DNA of 64,000 nucleotides, from contig CAXKWD010000007.1 of assembly GCA_964059195.1 (NCBI GenBank), positions 1,860,001 to 1,924,000 of the forward strand. The letters run 5' to 3'. The position numbers and the translations under genes were made by a program. Shown here piece after piece: positions 31,530 to 43,351 of the stretch. The notes beneath the pieces were generated by a model. It had not been told where the DNA came from. It made no database searches and saw only the letters and a program-made list of their open reading frames with translations. The DNA is from Ectobius pallidus (Eukaryota > Arthropoda > Insecta > Blattodea > Ectobiidae). Positions within the stretch are counted from its first letter, which is position 1, and each line of letters opens with the position of its first letter.

Positions 31530-33339
31530 AATTTCTTAACATTTATGCAATGCCACCTGAACCCTTTAAAATTTCTCGTTTAGAATCACATTAAAATTTT
31601 CCAAGTTGTGTCTTAAGGTCTGGAGTGTGTTATAGTGCGAAAAATACAGTAATGTGTATATAAAAGAAAGTTTGTTTCAAATAACCAGTTCATGCACATG
31701 CTATTAGTGTGGGCCGACACCAGTGTTAGTAGACGCCCACTTACATGGCGGAGGTACGGGACTGAGTCCCACTGCCTGTCACTTTGGAAAGATTCAAACC
31801 AAAACGGATAAGTCTCATCCTGGAATAAATCAAACAAAACAAACACAAATAAGGTACAAAGAAATCAAAACATACGAGAGATAAGTGAGCCATTGACCAT
31901 TAAGTAATTTCTAATCATTTGATGGAGTAGGAGAGCTCTTCTCCCTCGCCATTCCTTTCTCAGGTTAGGTTTAGTTCAATGTTAACATCTCTATCATATT
32001 CGTAGTGACTCGCTTGTTCCAATGCAGTATTTATTATTATTATTATTATTATTATTGATTTTATTAACATTTAGGTAGGCTCGGCTTAGGCCGGTAACTT
32101 ATTGGGCAGACTCAGCCTAAGCAAGGAGTCCCCCTCTTAACTATAAGATTGCTAACATCTACAAATATTTTTTATTATTTTTATTATTATTTTTTTATTA
32201 TGACTGGATGCTTCCCTATGCTTTCATCTTCTGTAGTGAAATGTTTAGACTGTATTCTTCACAAATTACATTTAGCTTAATTATGCCCTTTTTTTTTTTA
32301 GGTCATCTTCATTCTCTTGCATAATTATTTGGTCATCTGCAATTAAGAGAGTATTTATTCCTTAAAATGATTCTTCCGTTCTCTAAGAATGTTGTCCATA
32401 TAAAAACTAGAAAGGCCATATCCTTGTCTTTATTAATTGTAAATTCTTTCGATCACTTCACATTTGTTGACAATTTATTTGTTGTTTTAAAATAGGATGA
32501 TTTTATAACTTTTAAACAGAGATGGGAAGTAATTTAGTAAAAGTAATTGGATTCCTTTTTTGTTTCCATTTACTTGTAATTGTTACTTTTTGAAAATGTA
32601 ATTTTTATTCCAAATTTACTTCTGGAAATAAAATTGTAATCGTTAGACTGCAGTAATAAAAATGTATCGAAATGAGAATTTGGCAACGTTGCTTTCTTAT
32701 ACTCGCTGGCAGTTGCTGCAGCATTGGTGAAGCGAAGTCAGATCTCGCTTTACTGGTTTTGCTGCATGGATTATCATGGCCTTTATTTTTTACATTTAGT
32801 TTGCTGCAGTGAAACTGAAGCGCTTTATGCGACATTCAACATTTATTCACTAATGACAAGCCAGCATTTTTTGAGGCAAAACGTCATGATGGCGAAGGGG
32901 ATGCAACAACAGCTGAAATCAGCAGAAGCCAAATCTATTTTGTCTTTTTCAATGATGACACAATTTATACAGGGAGCGATATAACATTTAATTAGATTTC
33001 CGTATGTTTTTCATTCATTCCAAGATGCGTTCAAAAAATTAAAATCACTGTTCTCAACCTGTAAAATTTATTTATAGCTTTTCTTTGAAAAGAAGTTATG
33101 TGTTCCATGATATCAAACTAACCTCAACTTCAAAGTTAATTACCGAGCAATGGAGGCTCTGCTGGAAATCTTGCTTCTGTATCCTGTATAAGAACCAGTG
33201 ACATTCACATAAAATTGTGATCCTGGTATTCAACTTTTCCAATTGTCTTATCTAATCTGTTGTGAACAAATTTCATGACGCAATACAATGCCTTGTGTCA
33301 TGGGTGTCTCACTCACTCTGCATGAACTCTCATGAACTT
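31530..33339. other. Intron with microsatellites only
   Basis: An (ATT)n tract at about 32031-32055 and T-rich DNA at 32165-32305. Otherwise nothing I can name; short open stretches are not supported. Confidence 0.4.
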
Positions 33340-33347
33340 CTTTTAAC

Positions 33348-33962
33348 TAGGGATGGGTCAATACCAGATATTCTCGATACTCGATACCGATACATGATTT
33401 TTCCTCGATACTTCAATACTCGATACTGTCAGCATTTCCAGTTTCAATAAGTAGGTACATTAAAAATAAAAGTTGAGAGAACTGTGTAATACCAACTAAA
33501 TTAATTAAGTGTGCATATTTAATGAGACAAAATTTAATATCATCAGTGGCCTATAATTATTTTTAAACTCTACATTAAAGCTAAAATTAATTTTTGAAAC
33601 AGTCCACTTACAAGTTTTTGTTCCAAAATTACAATAGGGTTTGGACAGTCACTTTGCTTGTTGGTTGTTATTGAAACGTTTGACAGGAAACAAAACAAAT
33701 AAGAATCTCTTCTGTTTGGATTTTAAAAGTTGAAAAGTCTTTATTTATGACTAGACAAAAGTCACAGAGTGGTTTTCTCCACCTCAAGGAGAAATAGAAG
33801 TATTTACTATATTTAGTAGACTACTAAAAGCAGAAAGAGATACCCCATTTCCTTAAATTGCAGAATTTATCGAAGTATCGAAAAAGTACCGAGCGAGTTT
33901 TCTGAAGCATCTCTCGATGCCGATACCATGCAAGCATCGAGAGTATCGAGGACCCATCCCTA
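33348..33962 (+). mobile_element. hAT element with ATCGATA-rich ends, long form (615 bp)
   Basis: TIR tagggatgggtc... and ...gacccatcccta with a perfect 8-bp duplication cttttaac (33340-33347 and 33963-33970). Both ends are built from 'tactcgataccgatac' type subrepeats. It carries about 190 bp missing from the other two copies (34826-35238, 43352-43781), in place of their 'ttgttaaaaaatactagcat' junction. No transposase. Confidence 0.9.
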
Positions 33963-33970
33963 CTTTTAAC

Positions 33971-34817
33971 CCTAGTTTGCTGTATAGGTTTGGTTTAAAA
34001 AGGAACACACAGAAAGCATCACACGCAGGACAAGGCGCGGTTCTGCAATAAGATGTGATGTTGTTAAATGGCATTGGAATAAATACGTACATCTTCATTA
34101 TTTTATGTTGAAAGATTATGCATAATGTTGTAAGTCATGGGAAAAAGTAGATAAGTTTCCATTTAAAACCGTTTTCAGTCAAATGTTTTCAATAGTTTAT
34201 CTCGAAACTTGCTTCTCATTCTCGTTGTCATTACTGTTTTCACAACTAATATCCAGGTTAGAGGTAATATAAACAAACAGATCCTCGATATGTGTGGAAA
34301 TATTGGTATTATTGTGTTTTTGTTTATTTATTAATAATTTGAGAGTTGGTAACGTCCCAAGCAGCTTTACCACTGAATGGCCCAATAGTTTCTGCTCTTG
34401 CACCCCTTCCCCCAAAAAGGAATTTTTAGGTAGTTAATAAAGTAATTGTAATTGTAAATTTACTCATTACTTTTGAAAAGTAACGAATTATTATTTTAAA
34501 TTAATTCACGGTTGTCTAAATTTCAGTATTTACGTTATAAGGCATTTTAAAATGCATTTTAGGATTTGTTTTTCTATATGATATTAAATAATATTAAAAG
34601 GTAATCAAGTTGTACTAGAGAAGTCCACCTGAATTAAGATGGAGAACAAAACAGCACATTATGACTTTTGTTATTCTAAAACTCCTTTCAGTTATTGCAC
34701 TTTCTTTACTTATTGTAAAATTTATCTTGTGGGAAATACCATTTCGGTAGAGTGCCATGAGCTTCAAAGGCTACTGAATTCCCCAGAAGTTGGGCATTTG
34801 TTCGAATTTCACCATTA
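33971..34817. other. Spacer between two inverted hAT copies
   Basis: No gene recognised. A minus-strand open stretch at 34197-34415 is not supported. Confidence 0.35.
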
Positions 34818-34825
34818 ATTTATAC

Positions 34826-35238
34826 TAGGGATGGGTCCTCGATACTTTCGATACCTCGATACTCTCGATACTTGCATGGTATCGGCATCGAACGATACTT
34901 CAGAAAACTCGCTCGATACTTTTGTAATTCTGCAATTCTGCAATTAAGTGAGAATGCTAGTATTTTTTAACAAAAACTTGTAAATAGACTGTTTAAAAAA
35001 CTAATTTTGGTTTTAATGTAGAGTTTAAAAATAATTATAGGCTACTGATGATATTAAATTTTGTCTCATTAAATATGCAGACGTAATTAATTTAGTTGGT
35101 ATTACACAGTTCTCTCAAATTTTAATTTTTAATGTATCTATTTATTGAAACTGGAAATGTTGAAGGTATCGAGTATCGAGGAAAAAATCATGTATCGAGT
35201 ATCGAGTATCGAGAAAATCTGGTATCGACCCATCCCTA
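34826..35238 (-). mobile_element. hAT element with ATCGATA-rich ends, short form (413 bp)
   Basis: Same TIRs in the opposite orientation to 33348-33962; perfect 8-bp duplication atttatac (34818-34825 and 35239-35246). The pair forms an inverted repeat with an 863-bp spacer. Confidence 0.9.
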
Positions 35239-35720
35239 ATTTATACACATCCCAATGCGTCAACACTAGTGAATAGTTGTTGTTCACCACTTCTATATGG
35301 ATATAGAATATTGACAGACAGTGTCATTTTTAGGAAATTATGTGCTTTCCTTATTAACTTATTGAATCAATAACACTATAAATTGTACTTCTACCTCTCC
35401 AGGATCATCTATTCTTCCTCTCTTATTTCATTAAGTAAGTGTTTCTGCAAGCTTTGTACATGTAAACTATCAAATAAACTAGTGTTGCTCACTTTTACAT
35501 ATGAGCAAATTATCACTTTTATTGATACCAAAGTGAGGAAATTGCTCAACGCTGAATGTTGTTGAGCAAATTCTCTTGGCGATTGAAATGAGAAATTTCT
35601 CGAAACTGGAAGTAAAAAGCAATTTCTCATCTTTATTGATGTCCAAACCCTCCCCTACCTTTTACTCACACATGGTACTCTAAGATTGGTCAATAGCTGT
35701 TTCCTGTCACATGAACTTAC

Positions 35721-36047
35721 AAAGTTGAAGTATTTCTCCACGACGTTGCTACTGGCCATGTTCCTGTACGCTGGCTTGATGGGGCGGATCGTGGCCTTGA
35801 GCGTGAGGTTGCCCCGCACGGGTGCTCCGCTTGTGTAGTTTGCCATCACGGTGCCGTACAGGTACCCGTCTGTGTCGAAGAAGAATGCCGGCATTGTGAC
35901 ATTCACCTCAAATCTAGTCTGGTAGTATTCCTCGACAAGGAACCTCGCCTCCTCGACCTGCCCCTGAGCGATGATCTGGATGATCCACTCGCCAAACACA
36001 GGCTGGTCTGACAGCTGATATGTCAGACTCACTGTTCCAAAGTTCGA
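35721..36047 (-). CDS. Mcr: Mcr-like macroglobulin exon (MG2/MG3)
   Basis: 327 bp, phase 0 on both sides, 109 residues; acceptor gttttgttttcag, donor gtaagt. It holds the MG2-end motif LSDQPVFGEWIIQI (family: 'L...p.lG.W.I.v......f.V.eYvlP.feV.v'), followed by FLVEEYYQTRFEVNVTMPAF and YGTVMANYTSGAPVRGNLTL (family: 'a.YtyGkpv.G.v.v'). The glycine of the usual YTYGKPV is replaced in TSGAPV by a shifted position. NVT, NYT and NLT are possible N-glycosylation sites. This is one of the two exons that define the family most clearly. Confidence 0.9.
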
Positions 36048-36124
36048 CTGAAAACAAAACACACACAATACTTACACATCTTCCTAAACCTTAACCAAAT
36101 GCAGTGACACCATGCATGTAGGTA

Positions 36125-36370
36125 CAATTATTAAGTGCCAGAATGGTACTTTATGAGATTGTGTGGTGGATGGGAAAATGTCTGTCCATCTGTCTTTATG
36201 TGCGATAACTCAAATATGCTTCATCTGATTTTCATGAAACTTGGTATACACATTTATAATGTCCATGGGATGGATTCTATTGATATTGGACCAAATTGGT
36301 TGACTGGTACAGGAATAACGACATCTATTATAATATATTCTGTGTTGTCCCAATGGCTCACAATATCCTA
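36125..36370 (+). repeat. Copy of the 'CATGAAACTTG' interspersed repeat
   Basis: Shares 'tggtactttatgagattgtg', '..gcgataactcaaat' and 'tttatcggattttcatgaaac'-like blocks with 57925-58160, 53690-53890 and 61150-61345. Confidence 0.65.
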
Positions 36371-36857
36371 AACACAACGTATCAAATTGTCGTTTGCTTA
36401 TTGATATTGTTAGCCAGCTTTCATTGATGTCAACTTAAATCTAGCCATTGAATAATTAAACGCAGCTGCTGTTGACATAATATTGTTCGTTCTATCAAAA
36501 TTTACGGCTACTGATATCTACATTGTATTTAAATGTGAATATTTTTCAGTTTAAACGCTCCTGTGCAAGCAATACACCTAATGTTATTCCTGACAAATTG
36601 ATTTCACATTGAATTTAATTCATTCATAACCTATACGGCTGCTTTAAATTTGAAACAAACATGTCAACGAATCATCGTTAGTTTTATTGCCAGTGCATTT
36701 TGTGAAATGTTGAGAAAGGCTATTTTAAGAATTCCTTATATCAGTGTATACGGGTTTGAATTAAGGTTAAGTATCAAACATTAGACCTTTGTTCTTCCAT
36801 AAGATTGATTACAAAAATAACTTCTTTTCTGCATACCATAATTGCAATTATCACCGA

Positions 36858-37200
36858 CTAGCTTACAAGGCCCACCGTCGCTTGGGTTTTGTATTTTGTA
36901 ATTTGAAATTAACTTATGAAGGAATTTCGATTTTCAACTCTAGGTCCTTATATAGGTATTTAGAATTTGAAATAGGAAGAACGACTTATCACGATCAAAC
37001 TATTTCCATAGAAAACGCTTGATATAGCTTTTTATGGCTCATAGAGGATGTAAAATTTTGCATCCCATCGCTTCTACACACCAAGCCTGGTAGGGGTTCA
37101 AATAAGAAGAAACAGAAGTTCCAGTAACATTGTTACCCTACAACCATTCCGAGGCTGAAATAAAAAAGAAATTCAATATCACTTTCATTATTATTCTCCC
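36858..37200 (-). mobile_element. Helitron fragment (3' end at left)
   Basis: The reverse complement ends with gtaagCTAG preceded by a diverged hairpin (acccaagcgacggtgggcc), and about 330 bp align with 13660-14011 (aacttatgaagga, ggtccttatataggtattta, gcatcccatcgctt, agcctgg.aggggtt). It then runs into a GACAGACG-family copy. Confidence 0.72.
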
Positions 37201-37439
37201 TAAAACCTGGGACATAATTTACTGCGGGCATAGGGCTCAAAATGATCCATCCTATTTTGTCTCCTTTTACATGCTTAGAGCCTATGATAAACATCCCTAT
37301 TTCTCAACTAATACAAAGACTACAGCTATGAATAACGTATCAGTGGATAACATTTTTTACCGACTTCTGATATGGCATAACATATGCATTGACACACACA
37401 CTCAGACTGTGACAGCTGGATTAAGCTGTCCCTACAATA

Positions 37440-37720
37440 CAAACTCTTGCACCTCATGTACAGAATTTAAACAAAATCGTTAAAGCCCTTTTCGAGAAAA
37501 TTGGAAAAAACAAAATTCTCTTAATGTAAAGTGGCTTCAAAAGTAAGATGATGTCGATGCGTAACATGGAGCTAGGCAGTTCACAGACACACACACAGAC
37601 ATGTTTCTGAAAATTGTATTTTTTGGATTCATGTTGGTATTTTTATTTACGTTAGAATTCAACTTCAAAATTTCAGGTTCAACACAATACTTTCTCTATG
37701 GTATGGGCAGAGTGAAAGTA
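37440..37720 (+). repeat. GACAGACG-family repeat copy
   Basis: Contains aatcgttaaagcccttttcg, cacacacagacatgtttc and a terminal hairpin actttctc...gtgaaagt (about 37690-37718). Confidence 0.65.
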
Positions 37721-38273
37721 AACAATACTCTCACTCTTATAATTATTATTGAATATGGTTTATTATTTGTTATTAGTTTTACATATTTGTACATAAAATA
37801 TTTTAGTTTACGCTTGTTAAAGAAGGAACATGCTTTATTAAAATTAAATACAAGAACTGTTTCAATTTCTAGAATAAGGAACAAAATGGCCGTGTTTTAA
37901 ATTATGTAAGTGCACAAGTATAAGCGCATGGGATGCTCAGGGAGACAGCAATTCTCTGTGATGCATTACTCTCTGAATTGAGGACGGTCAGCTTGACTTC
38001 CTATAGCATTGCATATTTGCTGGATCTCCAGTTTTTCACTTGAGACGAATTTATGAATTATGAGTAAGATTTGAAGACTGATCCTTTATGGAGCAAGACA
38101 CTTTTATTATCCTTTATGTTGATACATATGTTAGTTTTAAGATTAATGTCTAATGTACAAGATTTGAAATTAAGATTTGTAATTTTAGTTTTAAGATTAG
38201 TATTAGCAACTTTGACGAATCACCAGTTTGCGAGCATTGCTCATAATACAAACGTATGTGATAATAAAGTTAA

Positions 38274-38308
<35 letters not shown>

Positions 38309-38785
38309 GTCTATGTTCACTTTATTATGTTGAATTTTTAATTAACTTTTTTTTTGTTTTGTGACGCATGGGACAAATAGAGTTTTTAAGCCAATACCTG
38401 CTGCTGTTTTTTCAGAATATTAAAAAAATTCATGTTTTCTGTGATGCACAGGACAGTAGGAAAGGGTGTTTTAAAATGTTCAGTGTAAGGTTGTTGACTT
38501 GTTTCTGTTTATGATAATACTTAGTTTCCTTGTGGTTCCATCAAATGATACTGTGAACTGTTATTTTGTTACACGTGTTTAAATATTGACACTTTTCCCT
38601 CCTCTTGCTATTTATTCCTACTGTATAATAGTAAAATATTAAGTATGTTTTTATTTTTACAATAATTTAATGTGTGTTCTTCCCATTCATAATAAAATTT
38701 GGTCCCATGGTTTCACTTGTGTTCACTTTGTTTAATTTGGACCCTCCTTCACCTAGAAAATGTAAATCCACCGAATAGTTGTCTC
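37721..38785. other. Intron with (ATT)n microsatellite
   Basis: An (ATT)n tract at 38273-38306. No gene or element border recognised. Confidence 0.4.
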
Positions 38786-38787
38786 AC

Positions 38788-39250
38788 CTGTCTGGACAGC
38801 CAGCGACGCATGATGTGTCTGCTGGGGTCTAGCATGTACACATCTACAGGGTCGTTGAAAGCTCGGAGCTCCGTGTTGATAGGGATGGTGCGGAACCGTA
38901 TGGTGTCTCCCTGCATGTAGACTGGCTTGTCTGTCTGGATAAAGATGGTCATCGAACGCTGCGAGAACGTAAGCTTGGTCTCGTTCACAAACGCAATGCC
39001 TCCCATCAGCTTGTCGTAACTGCCCTCAACACGCAACTTGTAGTCGCCGGTGACGCTGGTGACGGGAATTCGCAGGATGACCGTCTCGGGAATTCCCTCT
39101 TTCACGTCCATGCTCTCGCCGCTGATCTCAACGCCATTCCTCTGGATGGCCGCCCGCACGGTGAGCGGCAGAGGCGCCTGCTTCACTATCACAGAGACTC
39201 GATACACAATGCCAGGCCTCACCATGCGACTCGCCACGACGAAGTAAGTC
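38788..39250 (-). CDS. Mcr: Mcr-like macroglobulin exon (MG1/MG2)
   Basis: 463 bp, phase 2 in and phase 0 out, 154 residues; acceptor ttgtgtttcag, donor gtgaga. TYFVVASRMVRPGIVYRVSV is the MG1 start ('y.v..P..lrpg..y.v.v') and FIQTDKPVYMQGDTIRFR is the diagnostic MG2 start of all alpha-2-macroglobulins ('fIQTDkpiYkPGqtV.FR'), followed by a VDVYMLDPSRHIMRRW segment. The longest exon in the locus and the strongest single evidence for the family. Confidence 0.93.
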
Positions 39251-39259
39251 CTGAAACAC

Positions 39260-40090
39260 AAGTGCAGGGTGGATTTCAATTTCCCACACTTCATTTCGAA
39301 TTCTCTGCACTTTATTTTGTCAAATTTTGAATTTCCAGCACTCAATTCTGTCATATAAGCACAATATGGAAACAAAATGTGTGAAACTTGAAATCTCGCA
39401 CTCAGTGTGAATTATTCGTGCATGCCACGTAGAGCGAGAAGGAGATAAAGCAGATAACACAAAGGTAATAATACTCTTTGTGACATGACTGAGAGATTAC
39501 AACACCATCAGGCATTGGTCCATCAAAGTAACTTCTTAATCTATCATGAATTCTGTCATTTGCAATTGTGACGCATTCTATTTGTTGAACTTGCAAATAA
39601 CCTTTATACTAAACACAAATTCAATCCAAAAACAAGTGCTGTATTTACTGCCTAAATAAACAATTGAGAAAAGTAGTAACTAATACTTAACGCTGGTCCT
39701 TGTATGGATTTACAGTCGCACTGTCACAACTTAATCCCTGGCAAATAAAATCCTGATAAAATGCAATATTCAGAGTAATAAATATGCAGCTAAACTCCAC
39801 ACAGCAACGGCTCATACAAACTACATTTACTGCTGAAGTGCATGTTATGCAGAACTGAGTTCTCAATGTTAGCTTCCTTCTATTTCACAAAATACGTTAT
39901 TTTACAGATAAACCACCAATGCCTAATCACATCAATACAACCAAATTATTATAAAACATTATTTGGCAATGAAAACAGATTCAAATTTCAGTGCTGAAAG
40001 ATAAAACACAATTCATTACAGTCTGCATTGTACCTAGATTATTTCCGTTTTCATTTTAACCTAAGTTGGCAGCCTCTAAACATGGAATCA
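39260..40090. other. Intron, includes degenerate CACTT repeats
   Basis: At 39270-39345 there are about three copies of the 'tttcccacacttcatttcga' block seen at 505-640. The remainder is unremarkable. Confidence 0.45.
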
Positions 40091-40095
40091 CTGCT

Positions 40096-42512
40096 GGGTC
40101 ATTCCATGTCAAATCAACACACTTTTGATGAAAATTTAACCTCACCATCTCAGATTTGGATGAAATTTTGTGGAGAGGTAGTTTTCATGTATATTAAGAG
40201 AAATACAAACTTTTATTGAAATATTTCAACCCAGTTTGAAAATACAGCCATGTAAAGTATTACAAAAATTACAAAAATTGCATGAACAACGTATCTTTCA
40301 ACTGATGTAGCAACTCTCCTAATTAACCCACAGGGTTGGGCAAGGTGTCATTTTTTAGCATTTTTTACAAGCTTTCCAATGATATTTAACACATAATAGT
40401 TCTAATGAAAATTGTTTTTCAAAATTCAAAGTGAAAATTTTGATTTTGAATTTTGAAAAAAGTACATTTTTTAAAATTCTCAAAAATTCCTAGGAAATAG
40501 GTTATATCAATGTTAAATGATGTACCAAGTTTGAGGATGGGATGGGAATGGGTTCATAGTTAAAATAATATAAAACAAAAGATGATTTCCCCTATAGTAT
40601 GGAAATTTCATTGGAGGCGTGAGATAAAGGTTTTGTTCATTTCCTTTTCAAGTTATGATTGTCATAGACCTCTTTTTTAAACTCTTACTAATATTATTTA
40701 TGGTTGGCAACCCTTGTCTACATGTCTTTGCAGGCTCCAGACAAGTTCAGACAGGCCTATAATATTGCAGTTCTTTTGCTTGGGCAGTCTGAAACTGGAG
40801 TTGTGTTGTGTTTCAGAAGTGGTATAATTAGTGTGTTTAAAATCATTCATATTTTATATATCTAATTAGGCTACCTATAATATATACAATCAGTGAAAAA
40901 AGTGCACAGTTTTAAGTACAATATGGCTCATAGTGTAACAGTATTGAAATTTCAGTGTTTTAATCCGTTGAGAAAAAATAATCATCCTATTAGGGATGGG
41001 AAAAAATTAAGGAAAGTTACTAATTGGATGTGCAGTTTGTATCCTAATTTGCCAAAAACAGCAAAAATTTGTGATAGTTGTAGAAAAGAAATAACAAATA
41101 ATCAAAATGCTTCCACTTATCATCAAAATCAAGAATCGAGCTCAGATTGTGATAAAGATCCAATATTTTCTGCACAATCAGAGGTGATCGAGACACTAAG
41201 CACTTCATTGCAGGAGCTAGGGGAATCTCCTATTAATAAAAAGAATACCAAGTCTAAAAGTTATGCAACCAGAAAAGAAAAAAAAATATTTGACTCAGCA
41301 ATGAAAAGAAAACTTTTTGTGACAGCCGAAGATTCTTCTGAACATGATGATGAGGATCTAGATGAATCAGATTTGCAAAATCTTAAAGCTAATTTTTTGA
41401 GTTCTACTAATAGGACCAAGAAACTTATGATTTTAACCTGCCTACCAGAAAAGTGGGGAGTAAGAAAAATCATGCCTGAATTTAATGCTCCAAATTACAT
41501 GGTACATCAATCAAAAATACTTTTAAGAGAAAAGGGAATCTTAGAAAGCCCCAACCAAATGCCTGGTAAGAGCCTTTCAGTAAAAGTGATTGTAGCTGTA
41601 CATTTATTTTATGAAAGTGACGAAATTAGCAGAGTGATGCCAGTGTTAAAGATGGATACCTCTCACAGATGTGTTATGTACAGTAAATCCTGTGACACCG
41701 ACTGGAAGGAATTATGTGCTATCCGAAAATGACACTTTGCAAACCAATAAGGCATTAAACAAGTATTTCCATTGAACAACAAGATGTCAAGCATGTGTGT
41801 GTTATTTCCCTTATTTCAATTTATTTATTGAATTATTTTTTTTTTAGTTTAAGTTTATTTATTTTTATTTATTTAATATATATATAATATAATACAACCC
41901 CAAAGAGCAAAGCTCATTCAAGGGGTGACATAATTACATTGGTTCTAAGGAAGAAATTATAAAACATACTACAATTATTTTATTATGCTTTCCACTGGGG
42001 CATATAAGTTAATATGGCCTGATTTTTTTCAAAAGTGATAATGTTTTAATTTTCTAACTATGAACCCATTCATATCCCACCCTCAAACTTGGTACATCAT
42101 TTAACATTGGTATAACCTATTTCCTAGAAAATTTTGAAAATTTTAAAAAATGTACTTTTTTCAAAATTTAAAATCAAAATTTTCACTTTAAATTTTGAAA
42201 AACAAATTTCATTAGAACTATTATGTGTTACATATCATTGGAAAGCTTGTAAAAAATGCTAAAAAATGACACCTTACCCAACTCTGTGGGTTAATTAGGA
42301 GAGTTGCTACATCAGTTAAAAGATACATTGTTCATGCAATTTTTGCAATTTTTTAAATACTTTACATGGCTGTATTTTCAAAATGGGTTGAAATATTTCA
42401 ATAAAAGTTTGTATTTCTGTTAACATACATGAAAACTATGTCTCCACAAAATTTCATCCAATTCTGAGTTGGTGAGGTTAAATGGGTGTGTTGATTTGAC
42501 ATGGAATGACCC
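40096..42512 (+). mobile_element. Long-TIR DNA transposon (Sola-like?), 2.4 kb
   Basis: Starts gggtcattccatgtcaaatc and ends with its complement; the inverted repeats run about 460 bp (40096-40562 and 42055-42512) at high identity. Flanks: 4-bp duplication tgct (40092-40095 and 42513-42516), or ctgctg if the end is taken one base inward. It encodes a 279-residue protein at 40893-41732. Long TIRs plus a 4-bp target fit the Sola superfamily, but I see no DDE motif, so the call is tentative. A T-rich piece at 41815-41950 may be a later insert. Confidence 0.82.
40893..41732 (+). CDS. Uncharacterised transposon protein with putative zinc-binding head
   Basis: 279 residues, intact, and alone between the long TIRs. 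An N-terminal region with CFNPLRK, then TNWMCSLYP, then KICDSCRKEI suggests a small zinc-binding module. An acidic Ser-rich middle (EDSSEHDDEDLDESD) follows, and then a C-terminal block LPEKWGVRKIMPEFNAPNYM, VHQSKILLREKGIL, and HLFYESDEISRVMP. The last block looks like the DNA-binding part of a larger transposon-coded protein; the frame then ends, so the copy may be internally deleted. I do not recognise a catalytic domain. A second, in-frame ATG at 40923 (MAHSVTVLKF) is a likelier start. Confidence 0.6.
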   Translation: MKKVHSFKYNMAHSVTVLKFQCFNPLRKNNHPIRDGKKLRKVTNWMCSLYPNLPKTAKICDSCRKEITNNQNASTYHQNQESSSDCDKDPIFSAQSEVIETLSTSLQELGESPINKKNTKSKSYATRKEKKIFDSAMKRKLFVTAEDSSEHDDEDLDESDLQNLKANFLSSTNRTKKLMILTCLPEKWGVRKIMPEFNAPNYMVHQSKILLREKGILESPNQMPGKSLSVKVIVAVHLFYESDEISRVMPVLKMDTSHRCVMYSKSCDTDWKELCAIRK

Positions 42513-42728
42513 TGCTGTAACTTCTCGGCAGTCGTACAGAACACGCTACACTTTTCTGAATATTTTCCCTTACTGACATTTCGAGAAATCCAACATATTT
42601 CATGATGCTTTGTGGATATATTAAGTTAAACATATCTGAGGAAAGCTGTTACATCAAGGAATACTTTCGACTAATACCTTCACAGGTTCACAACATGAAG
42701 ACAAACTTTTACAATTACTACTACTCAC

Positions 42729-42863
42729 GCTTCCGTGATGATGACGTTGTTGTCCCACTGCTGGGGGTTCCAATTGGGACGTTTCTGATCCACATCACTG
42801 TTCTGTCTGTTCTCCTGTCGGTTGTCCTGTGCGGCTACAACTGCCAACAATAGGGCAATCACG
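42729..42863 (-). CDS. Mcr: Mcr-like exon with signal-peptide end and mature N-terminus
   Basis: 135 bp, entered and left in phase 2; acceptor gtttgttgcag, donor gtgagt. It begins VIALLLAVVAAQDNRQ, the hydrophobic core and likely cleavage region (VAA/QD) of a secretory signal peptide, then a Q/N-rich linker and QWDNNVIITEA, which joins TYFVVA at the start of MG1. There is no in-frame ATG upstream before a stop, so the initiator exon lies farther upstream on this strand and was not found in 42864-64000. Confidence 0.75.
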
Positions 42864-42889
42864 CTGCAACAAACAAGACAAGCTTATAA

Positions 42890-43205
42890 TACAATATCAT
42901 TCAGATAAAGGTTTAACCCTTACAAGATGCCATTTGTATATACAAAAAAAAATAACTGGAACTATTTGTAAACAAGAAAAATCGCCATCTAAAGCAATAG
43001 AGTGATGCTTTGTGCCATATCTCAGCCAAATGTATAAGATTTCCTTTTTATAGGCTTTTTTGTTCTTGAGCTGTGTAGTTTGCAAACACACGCACAGACA
43101 TGTTTCTGAAAATAGCACTTTTGGATTCAAGGTACCTCAAAACATTATTTATAGTGAAAACTGTACAAACAATACTTCCTCTACATGGACAGAGGAAGTA
43201 AAAAC
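42890..43205 (+). repeat. GACAGACG-family repeat copy
   Basis: Contains cacgcacagacatgtttctg, ttttggattcaaggtacct and the terminal hairpin acttcctct...agaggaagt (43173-43199), the same as the right end of 27379-28195. Confidence 0.7.
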
Positions 43206-43351
43206 TTGTTTGATGGCATTGAAACTGTAACGCAATATTTTCTTTTATTACTTTTGTAAATTAATAAATATTTATTTCTGAACCAAAAAAGATTAATGTT
43301 GATTGTTTAAAAATGTTTCTCTTTTCCATAGTGATAATGATTACTGAATAC

